Origin: Ciona savignyi
Taxonomy: Eukaryota > Chordata > Ascidiacea > Phlebobranchia > Cionidae
DNA length: 64,000 nucleotides
NCBI GenBank assembly: GCA_000149265.1
Contig: CH003179.1
Location: 40,706-104,705, forward strand
Reading direction: 5' to 3'
Each line of letters opens with the position of its first letter. Within the stretch, counting starts at the first letter, position 1. Under the pieces are notes generated by a model, which had not been told where the DNA came from, searched no databases, and worked only from the letters and a program-made list of their open reading frames with translations. The translations under genes and the position numbers were made by a program. Below are positions 12,701 to 27,700 of this stretch, piece after piece.

Positions 12701-15700
12701 AAACTAACCAAGTAATGATAAGCTTACACTTTATGGCTGTCACTAATTTAATTTTCTCAGCATAAAAAATACAAAATTTAAAAGGTCAAAAGCAAAAAAT
12801 CATTTGTTTTTTAAACAAACATTATCATCCACCTTGTTAAACTCGAGTAGCATGGTTAAGAACTTTGAATCGTTCATCAGTTTCAATGCTTCACCCCAGG
12901 AGGGCTTGTTACATGGTCGTTCAGGGTCTTGCTCCACTTTGTTGATTTTCCGCTGTGAAATAATGTGCATTAGTTGGTGTAGGGATTGGGAAGATACCCA
13001 TGCAGTAGCTCAAAATGCTTTTTTATTTAGCTTATATGGTTAGAGCCTCGCTTTTCAGTCGTAAGGTTGTTCGATCAAACTGGGCCTAAGTTAATTTGTT
13101 GCGTTCTCTGGTAAGGTATTTAGTCTAGACCCAGTACATTCATAGGTTGTAGTTAAACTAAAACAACATATTAATCATATACAACATATTGCAATGACTT
13201 CAGTAACCTGAGGGTTGGCACGAGGTAATTTAAAGATTGCCTGTCAGATAACACTATTTGCGTTTTCCCATTCATGGGGATAAAATATAAATATCCTATG
13301 CTATTCGTTGCTTAAAACAAGTGGATGTACAGTATCAGATTTGATAAATGAACATTACAAGCTTTATGACTATTTCGGCCAAACTAGTCCCAACAAAACC
13401 AACCATGCATTTTACCCGACACTCTACTTACCCTCATCAATAGAAGCACACAGTCCATAATCCGCATTATCAAGTGAGGGGGTTTCCCTAGCTTCCTCAC
13501 AGTAGCGATATCCGCAGGTTTGATCGTCTGCAGAGCAGCTTCAGCTTTCGCCAGAGCTGGTTTCGCCTCCCGAAGCTTTCCCTCGGCAACTAGTTTGTCT
13601 GCGTTAATCACGTCGGCGACCCCTTGCGCTTTGTCCTTGACTTTTTGGACCTGTATATAATACAGCTAAATTAGGACAGGATAGAAAACTTAAGTTTATT
13701 TTTTTTGGATGAAATCACAAGGGTTCATTATAACACAGGCAATCATTAAATGATCTTGCACCCAGTCTCCTGTTACCGCAGCTTAACTGGGTTGGTTATC
13801 TTTACAACATTACCTCTAATAAACACATTTAAAAACTTGGAACTGCAGCTAGTCTGGGGATGTCACAATTCAAATTAGTTTGGTTTGTAAAAATTATACT
13901 TGAATCAATTATTTTGAATTTAGAATTTCAATCCGTTCTAAAGAAGACTTAAACTGCAAACAAAAGCATTATTTGTTTTAGAATAATTCAGAAAACTAAT
14001 ATTGCATGTATGTTTGATGAAATGATTGTAATTTTAATTAAAATCATCATCACTGTTTAGCGAAAATAATATAGCGCTCACTGCAATCTAGTATGTTTGG
14101 TCTTGCTTATTAGCGCAATCAGTAAAAGTATTGATAGGCTGCTGGCAGCTGAAAGGTTGTGGGATTGATACCAGAGTCTCGGCTAAATGGTTAATTCTGT
14201 CTTTACGCAAGGCTTGGACACACCTTAACCCGGTCGATTAATAAGTTGTAATTATACTGAAGAAACCCATCAACCACATACAACACTCAACAAAGACTAC
14301 CGTAACCCAACAGCGATCTCAAGAAAATCTGACGATTGCACAAGCGAAACGCCAAATGCGTTTTCCCATTTAGGAAAGGGTTACCGAGCTATTGCAGTGT
14401 GTTTTGTATGATAGACACATTCCTTCAATTTGGTAGAACCCATCATTTCGCTGAGTTCAGGAAATGTCGGTAAAGTGCCTTACGCAAGAACACAACCAAC
14501 TAGCTAGCGACCAGTTTCGAACCTCCAACCTTTCGGTTGAAAGCAGCCTTTGGTTCTTATCTTAGTTCAATCCACATCCACTGCCACTTACTTTACTTTT
14601 AACTTTCTCTGCAGCTTGTGCAGACACTGTCACCTCAGCCAATACATCGTCAGCTTTCTTGGAAGCAACCGCCAACTCCTTCTCTTTTTCAACCAACTCT
14701 TTGGAAAGTTCGTTCACCGATTGCGTTGCTTCTATAAGCTTGTTTAAGCCTGTAATGTGGTTTAGTATGTGCTGTGTGGTTTGCTTCGTTGCATTTGTTC
14801 AAGACCATTCTTTACCTAATTTCTTTACGTAGTAGTTGAAATTTCACAGAAATCCCTAGTTCAATTCGTTTTTCATCCACCAATAACAATAACCACAAAA
14901 ATCATATTTTTGGATCATAAGTCGCACTTTAAATTATTTTTCGTCAACAATTATGGATTGTACCACTTAAGTGATCATAGAAGTACTTTATGGATTTGAT
15001 TTCCGCGACACTCAAGAACAAATACCGGGTACTACTGTTTTATAAACAAAGAGCAATTCATTGACAATGTGCCGAATAATTTGGTTCACCTTTTGGGTTA
15101 TAAAATATTGTGCTTAAATCGAGAATTCAATATCTTAAACAGAAGCAATGATACATAAAACACTCTAATAGATCAAGTAAACCTTTAAAACACATAATTA
15201 TCTTAGATTAGATTAACCTGTGTTCATTCTTTGCGCAAGGTTGCCAATCAAATCTAGTTTGTCTTTGTAAATTGATTTATAGCTGTTCAGAAATGATAAA
15301 TACGACTTTGGTGTGACATAGGTTTGTCGGCGAAATCTTTCAAAGTAATCTGTGCAGGCTTCTGCTACCAAATCCTGTGAATAGAATGATTTGTGGGGAA
15401 TTAATTACTGTACACATGAATGTTCATCTTTATCCCATCAATCACAGTTATTATAACTTATTACACAAGCAAACATTATATTATGATGTGACCATGGTTG
15501 TCTTGTTGAAGCTTTTATATAGTGTTCAATAGCATTCTTCAAATTTTTATCAACCTATTACAATCCACTGGATTGTGGCAATTTTTGTGGATACCTTGAA
15601 CAGAAATCATACTTATTAATTTCTACTTATATAGGATATTGGAAGATATTCATATTTTATCATCAAGAATGGAAACATTTTTATCATCATGAATGGAAAA

Positions 15701-18700
15701 ATACGCAGAGTTATCACAAAAGCAATCATCAGATTACATTCGACATAAGTAACGGGCCGGGTTTACACAGATAATCATTAAATTACTTAAGGCCCATTAC
15801 AAAGGCACCAGAATATCTATCATGTCTTTTCACGCGTTATCCAACCCACCTGAAAAGACCCCATCACCCCATACAAGCTGAGTTTGACCTCAGGCGTGCA
15901 CGTCACTGCAAAGTTGGAGATAAAATGTCGCGCCACGGCCACCAAGGCGTCACGGGGCCATCGGGAGAACCAGTCTATCGTGCAGCCCGATATCAAACCC
16001 GGGAATTTCATTGATCGCGATCGAAACTTCTCACCAACCTGGGAGGAATAATTAATCAGCAAATGCAGCAAATACATGCATAGATGGATAGTCCTTTCTA
16101 CACCCTGATGGGTGTGGAAATCTCCTTAAGGAATTTTCTACAGTTATCATCTTATACCTTGCTTCAAGTTATATAGCTAAATAATTCATTCGACCAGTTA
16201 GTCTGGTGGTTAGTGTGACGCCTTTTAACGAAAAAGTTGCAGGTTCGAAACTGGTCACTAACTTGTTGGTTGTGTCATTGGACAAGGCACTTAACAAACA
16301 TTGGCAGAAAGCTGTGATAGCTAGCAGTTAGTTTCAGTCCTACCATGCACTAACAACAACAGTATAGCTAGCAGAGGAGTTAAGATAATTAATAGTAAAA
16401 ATACGAGGAAACAATATGTCAGACCATGGACTTACTGCCGGGATGCTAAAGATAATGCATTGTCTTTGCTTTTATTTTGTTTAACAAATTAATCTACTAG
16501 ATTAGACCAGTTTCCTTTAAGTGTCATGCGCAAGGAAATTAGCAAATACCACTTGGTTAATTCTAGTATGGTTATTTTTACTTGTTAAATGTTTCGGTCA
16601 GAGATTCCTTGCTAGAACCTTTTGATGAATATATTATGTTGTCCTGATGAAAATGGCCTTTGACTCACTTGTGGGAATGCGACCACAAAAAATGTGGTCA
16701 AAAAAGTCTAATGTGGGAATGTGGCCACAAAAGGTTTAATTTAAACCTGGTGGGAATGTGGTCAATCTAAACCTACTACACTAAAATTATTGTTTTATTT
16801 ACTTTTATGATTTAAACGTTTAAACCCAATATAAACCATTAGTCAAAAAACAGACATACTGGTGAAAAGCATAGAACGACATGCAGATTGCTTTTAACCC
16901 GAGAGAGAAAATAATCGTAGAGATTTTCGTTGGTCGGGGGCCTTCGTGGATGCTCCTTCTTCATAACAGGAACCAATTCCTGGGTTATCTCATCTATCTC
17001 ATCCCGAGCGAACAGATTGGATACCTGGGATTACAACATGGATGTTGGAATGGATGCGACTCATTTATTAGAGAAGTGTTCCGCAACCCTTTTCCACTCG
17101 AGGCACATTTAGAAACACACTAATTTTTTTGTCTAAATTTGTTGACACATTTCAGTTAAAATTGTACCATGTAAGGTTTTGACCAACTATATACATTTAA
17201 AAACTGATAACTGTGATATTCAAATGTTCAAAAACGAAAATCCTTTTTATTTGGTAAAACTGTGTTATTATTTTCCTTGGCACACTGGTTGCGAAGCACT
17301 GGATTAAAGGTAGAATATTAAAGTGTTGAACCATATATAGTGTAATGGTAAAGTAACAGATTCTATCATAGGTGGAATTTGATCCCATAGCCCTGGTATG
17401 TATGAATAGAACATTCTACCCAGTAAGTCTCTGTGACTTCAATTAGCAACAACTTTTTTGCTGTGTCATTTTAAAGCTAACAAGAGGTGTGTAGTTTTTG
17501 AAAAAAAAACATCTATTTATTTGTTTAACCTAGATGATTCCGGAGGGGGTTGTTAAAGTAATGTAACCGTTATCTAATAACAGTCATAACTTCCCATCAC
17601 AAAGATGAGTTAAATAACCAAAGATAATCATTTAATGTGCAACTAAACATATTACATTAAAAACATATTACATTAAAACATATTACATTAAAACATATTA
17701 CATTAAAAACATATTACATTAAAACATATTACATTAAAACATACTACATTAAAAACATATTACAGGGTAAATTATGATGGTATACCTCTCCAGATGCAAG
17801 TACATTGTTTAGATATTCTAGAAAAGCTTCGTCTTTTATTTCATTGTCAGTGAAAATAAAAGTAATTCCATGGCCCTCCTGACCGGCGGTTCGATACAAA
17901 ACTTTCAAATCGTCCATTAAGTTGCTTACTCCGTATGACCTGCATATGGATTTTTTGTTCAGTCGAAAAGCTTAAAGGGCTAGTGCTTTGCCTTACAGTT
18001 GCAAGGTAATAGGATTGAAACTGGTCACTAGCTAGTTAGTCATGTTCTCGGATAAGTCACTTATGGACATCGCCTGCTCAGAGTGGATTAACAGGTTCTA
18101 CTGAAACTAAAAAAAAGTCTCAATCATATTTAACAGAGTTCAATAGCTTCAGTAACTTAACACAGGAGACATAAGGTTAACTGTTCTCAGGAGGGTGATA
18201 CTACTTAGCAATGCACTTCAATATAAGATTTTTAGAACAAAACACCATTATAACCCCAGTCATTGCCAGAATACCTAGCACCCACAGTCTGGAGATAATG
18301 TTTGTTTAGTTATCTTTGTAATCTGGCATAATTCAATTAAATCCACTGGATCAAGAATATTTTAGCTTAATGCTTTTCCCAGTGTTTTCTTTTTTTATTG
18401 GAACAATAGGATAAGATAATCATGTTTATCCCCATAGAGAATCGCACATGGTGCTGTAACACGGGTGATCATCAGATTACCTTTCGCCCACCGTCGAGTT
18501 ACCGAAGCTATTGGTGAGTGTTATGTAGGATGGAGCATTTGTTTAATTTTTATAAAAACCATTAAACCACCAGGTTCATGCAATGTCCGCTAGGTGCTTT
18601 GTCAAAAGCTACAACCGAGTAGCTTATGGTCAGTTTTGAACCTACAGAAAAATTAAGGCATTTTAAATATGAATTTAAAAACTCGTCAGTAAAAACTAAA

Positions 18701-21700
18701 ATTAGAAGAATTTAAATAAATATGGTGATGTAGCCAAAAAAACAAAACAAAGTTACATACATTTAGAGCAATTAGTTAAAAATAGATTAAAAATGTAACT
18801 AACACATTACCAAACCCTCTTACCTGGTTAATGTGATTTGGAATGTTTTGAACCCAGCAATAAAAGAAGCGAGACGGGTAAGTGATTGCTTCCCTGATCC
18901 CCCCACACCCACCAGCAAAGCATTGCCTCGAGGGGTGTTTAGTATCCGGGATATCTTCAGCAAGTGGATCATGGCATCCTGGGTAATACATTGCTATTCT
19001 GTTGTATCTTTTTTCCATGCTACATTGATTGTTGTTTTTAAAGTGTAATCTTCCAATTGAATAAAATCAGGCATATGTAGTAATGGGCCTGCCCAAAAAG
19101 ACAACCCTTTTAACCAGCAGGCATCAATTCAGCAACGGTTTAGCTACCAAGGCACAAAAAATGGCAAGATTTACCAGTTTTAATTTCGTAACCTCGATCC
19201 TACAACTTATCAGCTGAAATCCGACAAACTAACCTACCAAAAATAATAAGATAGTGACCATTTTCAATCGTACAACCTATCAGCTAAAAGCCAATGCACT
19301 AATCCACCACAAATGACTATACAGCAACCAGTTTCACACACTAACCCATCAAGCTATGCAGCAAAAGTACAACCTGCATCTCAACAAACCTTAAAAAACA
19401 CAAGGTCCATAGAAGCTCCACGGATCAGCTCATTATACGACGCTTGGTTCAGTTCCAATCTTCCTTGCAGTTGCTCGTATGATTCGATTGGTTCGTAAAT
19501 TTTTGGGGCTTCAAACCCCGCGTCATCATCCTCCTCTCCTATGATGTCACAACCATCATTGTGTGGTAATAAAGTACGAGATCAGTTAAATAATATTAGG
19601 CGGGAGCTATGCTACATATTCTAATACCAATGACAATACCTGACTGATTAGTCCAGTAAATTAGTGTGTCGCCTTTCAATCGAAAGGTCGCAGGTACGAA
19701 ACTGGTCGCTAGCTAGTCGGTTGTGTCCTTGGGCAAGGCACTTTACGGATATTGCCTGTACCCAGTGGATTAATGGGTTCTACCACATTTACCCGTAACT
19801 ACTATGACATCATAAGCCAATAAAAAAAGTTATTGTAATAGATTTTTCAATGTAGAATCTAGTAAAAAAAACATTATTTTCATAGAATAAATAACAAAAT
19901 CATCACCGGTGGCTTCAGGGGCATCTCGAAGGAAATTAATGAAGAAAGGTTCACTGGTCACATGACCTGCCATCTCCTCCCCTACCTCCTCTAGCGCCAC
20001 CTAGTATCATAATAATTGTTTAAAAATAAAAATATAAACAATAGTAATTTTTTTTTTAATTTCCAATAAAACAGGATAAAAGGTTTTTTAGCATGATTAA
20101 AGGTTGTGGGGTCAAAATGAGACAGAGCTATGATATATACCAAATCATTTAATCTACCAGGTTTCGTCCACAAAATTGTCCTACAAACTTTTGAGAAATG
20201 ACTCCTACCAATAATGTTAACCAGCAACACCAATATATGAATATTAGTACAGTTAGGACATCACAACTTACTTTAAAGAACACATGGGTTGTTATCACAT
20301 GAAGTAACATCTTATTATTTTGATTAAAACAAGACATCACCACTAATGACATCACCACTAATGACATCACCACTAATGACATCACCACTAATGACATCAC
20401 CACTAATGACAACATCACTAATGACATCATCACTAATGACATCATCACTAATAACATCATCACTAATGACATCATCAGTAATGACATCACCACTAATGAC
20501 ATCATCATTAATAGCACCTGTTTCAAAGCTTTATGGAACCAAACTTCATCCTGAGGGCCGACAAATCTATCAGCGATAACCCGTGTGCATTCGTGCTTCC
20601 ATAGTTGCATCACAACAGGCATTGTGGAAGCCACTTCACTTTCCACTCTAAGCATTCCCTGTGGTTCGGTGTCAATTGGTGTTTAATATGGATAAGATTA
20701 CAAATGTTTAAAAGATTGTTTTTAGTAGGTGTATTTTAGTGGTCGGGAAAAATATGCATTGAAGGATTTATCCATAAATTTCATCTGATAACTTGTAAAA
20801 TTTGAATTTGTAGCTTTAGTAATGGTTATGGTAAGGAAAATAGGTGAGAGGAAAAATTAAAATATACAATTCCTACTAAGATACTGAGGATGTCAATTGT
20901 GACCATGATGATTTCAGAAAGAATCACATTCAAATCCTTACCTGCCATATTCGGCTTAAGTCCCTCAGATTAAAAACGTAATGAAACTTAGCGGGGGTGG
21001 GTAACATCTTTCCCTTCACCGCTTGCCACAACCTTCTCGTGGCGGTGACCAGTTTAGGGATCAGTTGGCAGACGTCAGAGGGGAATTCCCGTGGCTAATG
21101 GTAAAAATTAATGACAGTTATTAAGGATTTTAACAAGGATACCTACTTATTTTTCAAATAGGATAGGATAGGATATTCAAGTTTATCTCCTTGAATGGGA
21201 AAACCAAGAAGGTTAACACACGTACAATCGTCAGATTACCTCACGCCTACCGTCGGGTTCCCAGAGCTATTGCAGTGTGTTGTGTATGATTCACACGTTC
21301 CTTTAATTTGGTAGAATCCATTAATCTACTGGGTTCGCTATAAACCATGTTATTGTGACTAAGAGTTTTTAAAATTATCCTGTTTAATTAAGTAGTCGAT
21401 CTAGGCATTTAAAGAAGTAAAAATAAAATCCAACGGTCACATAACAAAAAGTGCCCAAAACGTTTCAACACAAATTTTAAAAACAGTAGCGAGTCTTTGT
21501 CGTAATTAACACATTGCAATAACTCCAGTAACCCTATGAGCACAAATTTATCAAACACTTGCTAAGATTATAACCAACATTCACATATTATTATCCAGGG
21601 CAAAACAATAGTATCCTATCTTAAGAAACCAGTATAATTATTTTACCTCACAAAAATGTCCGCAACCGATCGTTTTAAAAATCTTATCGATTGAAGAGTT

Positions 21701-24700
21701 GGAAGGCAAACAGCTGTTGAAGATAGCGAACTGACGCTTTAATCTTTGCGGGATATCATTCCTCCCTCCACCGGGTTGTATCATGGCCGCCACAAACTGT
21801 ATGTCAACTATGTTGGTGAAGTCTCCTGGCTTCTCAAGGCTGGGAAGGGTTTAATCAAATATTTTATCGCAAAATATGGAAAACATGTAAAAAGGATGTT
21901 AGTTTAGTTTTTAGTTTATTGATTTTCGCCACAGTTTTAAATAAAGGCAAATGAAATAAATTACGACACAGGAACATGAAAAGACGGCAAAATGAACAGC
22001 CGTTATAAGATGTTATTAACAAAAAAAGGATCTAAATAAATAAATACAGCAGACGCGACTGCTAAACCTTAATACACATAATTTAATTATCTGGCAAGTG
22101 GTTCATGGGATTGGTGTATGGGGTTTGTGCATTATGTACAGTGGTGTCGGAATGCATGAGAATTAACATAAATAGCCCAGCTGCATAGCTCAGACAGTTT
22201 GAGTGTCAGCTAAAAGCTTGTTAGATCAAAGCCAGCCGGTGGCTTAGTAAGTCATGTCTATGGCAGGGCCAAATATTCATCAATTTTTCGGCGAGTAAGT
22301 ATTTACTGGCTTGTGGAAGCTCATTCAAATAACAGTAGTAAATCTTTCACGCGAGTAACAGGAGTACAGTAAACCTTTTAACAAAATAAAATAAAACATG
22401 TTTAAACATTTTATAAAACAAAAATAAAGCATTCATTAACTTATTGAGGATTTGTTGTACTAGTTTTTTATTTGCAAGAGTATATCCTTACTCGCACGAC
22501 GCGCGTTACACGGTTAAACCCGTGAGTGTTACTCTTGTACTTGCATGGATTTTTGGCCATTTTATCGATATTGCACTTAAGCTACTTAATTAAACCAAAT
22601 ATATTACTAGGTTGACTGCCTTTGATCCAACAACCTTACAAACAAAACTCAATCCATCTTAGCTAACCTTCCAAACTCACCATACTGTCTACTGTTTCAG
22701 CACACAGGCTTACTTGAAGTATCCTTTATTTTCCATCAGCTGCCGAACAATCTCGTTAGTGATCTGGTCCCCCCATTCATTGATCACCGGCATGTTAATA
22801 TCATCCACAAACACCGTCATCTTTTTCCCAGCTGGAGGTCCGTACGTCGTGCCCACCCGCTTGTCCACGTAACTCTCAATTGTTCTCTGTGGGTTTTAAT
22901 AGGATAGGATAAGAATATTAATGTTTATTCCCGTCGGAAACCAAAGGGGGTTAAGGCAGGGGTAATCATCAGATTACCTTGCGGCGTTCTGTGGTAGCAT
23001 AGATGAGGGCATTTGTGTTTAGATAGGATAGAATATTCATGTCTATCACCGTGAATGGGAAAACTAAGGGGGTTAAGACACGGGTAATCATCAGATTACC
23101 TTGCGCCCACCGACGGGTTACTGGAGCTATTGTTATGTGTTGTATATGATGTACACATTCCTTTAATTTGGTTTAACCAAATAATCTGCTGGGTTTAGGT
23201 AATGTCCGTTAAGTGCCTTGCTCAAAGACATGACTGACAAGCTAGTGACCAGTATCATACCTGTAACCCTTCGGCTAAAAGGCGACGCACTAAATCACTA
23301 GACTAATCTGTAATAAAAATATCAATAAAATTTGATAGGGTACATTTTATCCTGTAAGTGGGATAAAAGGGTTATCACCATTGATTCTAGATCACCTTGC
23401 ACCAACTGTTTGGTGGTAGGAACAAAATGTTTATGCGATTGAGACAGTTTTAGGTTAACCCATTAATCCACTAGGTTCAGTTGATGTCTTGCACAAGGAC
23501 AACTTTAACTAGATATCATGGGTTTTTAAGTAATTCGACCAAAACTCCACTTTATTGACAACAATAAATACAACAAGGCTTCGGTGATCATATTATTATT
23601 GCCTAACTCTGTTAATAATATTAATGGGCAAATTTGTGTTTTGTATGACAAATAAGAATTCTGTGAATAGTTTTTACCAAAAGCTTCTATATTGGTTACC
23701 TGAAACATTAGAGGGGTTGTAGCCGATGAAAAGTTGACAGCTTTCGTGGCATGGACCTCTATGTTGTACCTTGTGTTCATATAACCCTTCACTATGACCG
23801 TCTTGGCTGTGCCTTGTTCTCCTATCAGTAGCACAGCTTTCTCCTATGAAGATTATGGTTTCGACTTACATCAGTGGTATGTTAGAAGGATAGGATATTC
23901 ATGTTTATCCCTGAGAATGGAAAAACCAAGGGGTTTAACACACAGGCAATCGTCAGATTACCTCGCGCCCATCGTGGGGTTACCGGAGCTATTGCAGTGT
24001 GTTGTGTATGATTTACACGTTGTTTTCTTGCCATTATTTGCAGAAGTTGAGTTTTGCTTGAATTTAGTTGTACACTAAATAGTAAGTTTAAATATCTGAT
24101 AAGTGCCTTGCTTAATCGCACAACCAATGACTAAAACTGACACAACACACTGCATTAGCTCTGGTAATCCTACGGTGGGCGCGAGTTTATCTGACAGTCA
24201 GGAATGCATTGAAATGCTCCATGACACTGCCTATGTCGAGTATGGCCGCGATTTAATATGACGATTGCCTAAGTCATAACGTCTATTTTATTTTTCCATT
24301 CACAGAGTTAAACAAGAATATCCTATTCCATTTTCTATCTTGCTAGCGTTTGAAATGTTATGACTTCACAAACCTGTTTCATGACAGTGTGCATGAGGTA
24401 ATCCATCCGTACATTATCAACGTTGGGTACGAGGATGGATAGATATTCAGGGGTTGAATCGCTCGGATAGTCATACGTTGATACGTGCTTCGACCAGTGT
24501 TCCCATTCACCAGTGCTTGAGACCAGATACTCAAACATACTCTCATCGCCACCTTAAAAATGGCAACACTGGTTGGTTTTATGAAATATAATCTTCATTT
24601 ACCTTTTTGAAAAATATTATAAATTTCCGGCAGAAATATTATAACCTTCCTTTTTTGAAAAAATATTTAAATCTTCAGACAGCCTCCGCTAAGTGACTTG

Positions 24701-27700
24701 CGCTAAGACACAATCTAATTTCAAAGTCAATTTCAAACCTGTAACCGTTCGGGTGAAAGGCGATGCACTGCCCCACCAAACTATTCAGGCAGCCAATTTT
24801 AGCATTGTATAAAAAAAACTGTGAAATTTAAAAAAAAAGTGAAGTTAAAAAAAAAGCTCCATATTGAAACCTGGTGTAAGTTTTGGAAGATCAAGTCCAC
24901 CGTTGTCCTTCGCATATTTGTAAATGAACTGCTCCATTTTTTCCCGATCCGAAAGCTCCAACAGTGCTCCCAGTGACCACATCACACAAAACACAAACAA
25001 CCTATAAAAAGACATTTTATACTGATGATATGGCAGATTATAATATATTTACTATCCTATGTCAACCTATGTAAATAAACACACTTTGTTCAGTTGTGTG
25101 GTCTAGAGATAAGAATATTAGGCCGTGACGTGAGAAATGTCTGTGGACTTTTATATGGCAAGGAAACTTACTGGGTGTTGCCCCAATCTTTAGATTCAAA
25201 AGGACCAATAAATATCTAAAGTCATGTAACTAGAGAACATACTGCAACAACTCAAACAACCCGACTGCGGGTATGTGGTAGACCAAATGTTAAAAACAAA
25301 TCCCGACCACACACAACACCTTTCTAGATGGGATTTCCCCACATTCTTTATTTCTTCTGAATCAGGAAGCAATCCTTGCATAATAAGCAATGCTTGTTGG
25401 ACATACATGCATTCCAGCACCTCCATTTTCGCTGTTAAGCTTGTTTCCACAAATCTATGCACGGCTGGGAAAAGGGTCAAATTCAGACATTTAGTGTGTT
25501 CAAATTTTTGTGCCACCCATTAAATATATAGTGTTTATATTTTAACTATTTTGTAACAAAGGTTTTTTAGTTATTTTTGATTGTAACATTATTAATGGAT
25601 TGTTCTTTTATAACAATAATGAAGAACTTAGGACATATTAATCCATTAAACGGCAAAGAAACCTTACAAAATCAAGAAAACAAGTTTCTATTTAAATGAA
25701 GAACTGAGCGCACTTACATAATTTTAAGTAAATTAATTTTCTATTGCAAGCTCATCACCAGAACAAAATTGTTAGTTTTATAATCTTATAGTATAGATTA
25801 CACATTTATCGAAAAAATGACTAAGGGAAGGGACGGCTTATGCTTTAAACATACATTGATTTTTTAAATTACAGCATTGTAAAATAAAATACACCCTTTT
25901 ACAGTAAAATAGATTGAACTGCTGAAATAAATGACACAGGCATAAATATAAAATAGTGTCAACAGGACGGTCAAATTTTGCTCCAAACAGACATTTCTTC
26001 TGTCATTAAAATACACCATTTTTAGGTAAAATAGAATAAAATAAACAGAGTTAATTCTCCTACCTACAAAGGGACCTTCAAATGCCAACATCAAGACATC
26101 ACACATTATTGCTGGTTTCCCCTTTAACCAGGCAGTCAGTATGGGGTTCCAGTTCAGTATGGAACTGCTCATGTACACCATACCTGTGGTGAGAATGAAG
26201 AATTGAGCACTAGTGGTCAGATAAAAATACAACATACTGACTGTTAATTTGATAGGATAATAATGTTAACCCTGGATAGAAAACTCAAGAGAATTATATA
26301 ACAGGGAAATCATCAGATCACCTTTGGCCGACCATCGCATTATTGAAGCTAATGCATTGTATTTAAATGATTGGGGCTTTGCTGTTTTAGTTCAATCTAT
26401 CAATCCACTTGGTTCAAGTAACTTCTGCTTATATATATGTAGATAACTAGTGATCTCATGGTGTTTAAGTCAACCGGATTGGCAAATTTTAAGTTCAAAA
26501 ACAATTTTTGCCTATCGGCATCATAAAATTTGCACTTGGTTTCGATCCCACAACCTTATGGCTAAAGAAGGATTAATTAACCTTCGCCAATCCACAGCAA
26601 GCTTAATTCTACATAGAACTCACCATTCCTTGACACTGTAGCTGGAGAAGCATTGTCAATATTGTGAGGTTCAAATATGATCTTACAACTTGGAGCCATC
26701 GGAATCCGAGCACCCGTTGGCCAATGTTAAGGTTTTGTTGTCATCCAGAACCGAGTTTAGGTTCTCAATCCAAATGGCATCAACTGGGCCATCCAACACC
26801 AGCCATATGTTTTCACCCTGTTGAGAGTATGGTATTTGACCAATTGCATAGTATGGTGGTTAAGCTGGTTAACTCAGTTGGTTAAAGCCATGCTTGTTAA
26901 ACGGCAGCCGAAAGGTCATTGAAACCAGTCGGTTCTGTCCTGGGGCAAGAAATTTAGACTCTTGCGGATTAAGATATCAAGTTGAACAAAATATTGAGAT
27001 CAATCAAAAAGTAATATCAAGAATTGAACACAATATCTATGGTAGTAAAACCAAATTTAATTGTTTCCCGACCTTCTTAGCTTTATGGGTTCTTCTCCAG
27101 AGTGTGGAGAAAATACCGTCTGTCCAATCATTGGTTGCGACATCTAGTGACCCAAACATTTGTGACGCTGTTATCGCCTTTGGGTTCATTCTCATCTCCC
27201 TGTGCGGACTGTCAAGGGAATTAGTGGGGGTTACACGGCATTTGTATGCAATACCTAAGTTTATAATCTTGGAGGATACAAAATTTGGGAAATTTGATTT
27301 AAACGTTTCTTCTATTAGATAGAACTAATCATTCCACTAGGTTCAGGTAATGCCCTTTAAGTGTCTTGCCGAAGGACATGATCAACTAGCTAGCGACCAA
27401 TTTCGAACTGCAATCTTTTCGCTGAAAGGCAAAACACCAATCAACTAAGCTATATGGTCGAACAAACGTCAAACAATGATTTCAATAACTTCGATTAAAA
27501 CTTAAAATCTCGTCCATTGATCAACTTACCTTCCACACTCAGTCATAGCTTTCATGAGGACATGGATACACATGGTCTTTCCTGCCCCACTTGGACCCAG
27601 TGTCATCATTCCATGTCTGACTCGTTGCGTCTCGTATAGCTGGATCAACTTGAGAACCCATGGGGGGTGGTACACCAACCCCATTTCTACTGCCTGGGGA

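Noticed and set aside
16190-16300. Possible tRNA gene from box A and box B matches
   Set aside because: The same head occurs at many SINE copies and continues into the SINE body; no tRNA fold with a proper anticodon arm.
20346-20579. Plus-strand MTSPLMTS repeat frame of 77 codons
   Set aside because: Complement of the 15-bp minisatellite and exon 54; no independent support.
23700-23843. AAA3 loop GEQGTAKT as a mutated, dead P-loop
   Set aside because: This variant is usual in AAA3 of the DNAH5/8 class, so it is not a peculiarity of this gene.
26624-26817. Reading the frame breaks in exons 45 and 71 as evidence of a pseudogene
   Set aside because: All other 77 exons are intact with coherent phases and conserved catalytic motifs; two single-base surpluses are better explained by sequence error or polymorphism, though not proven.
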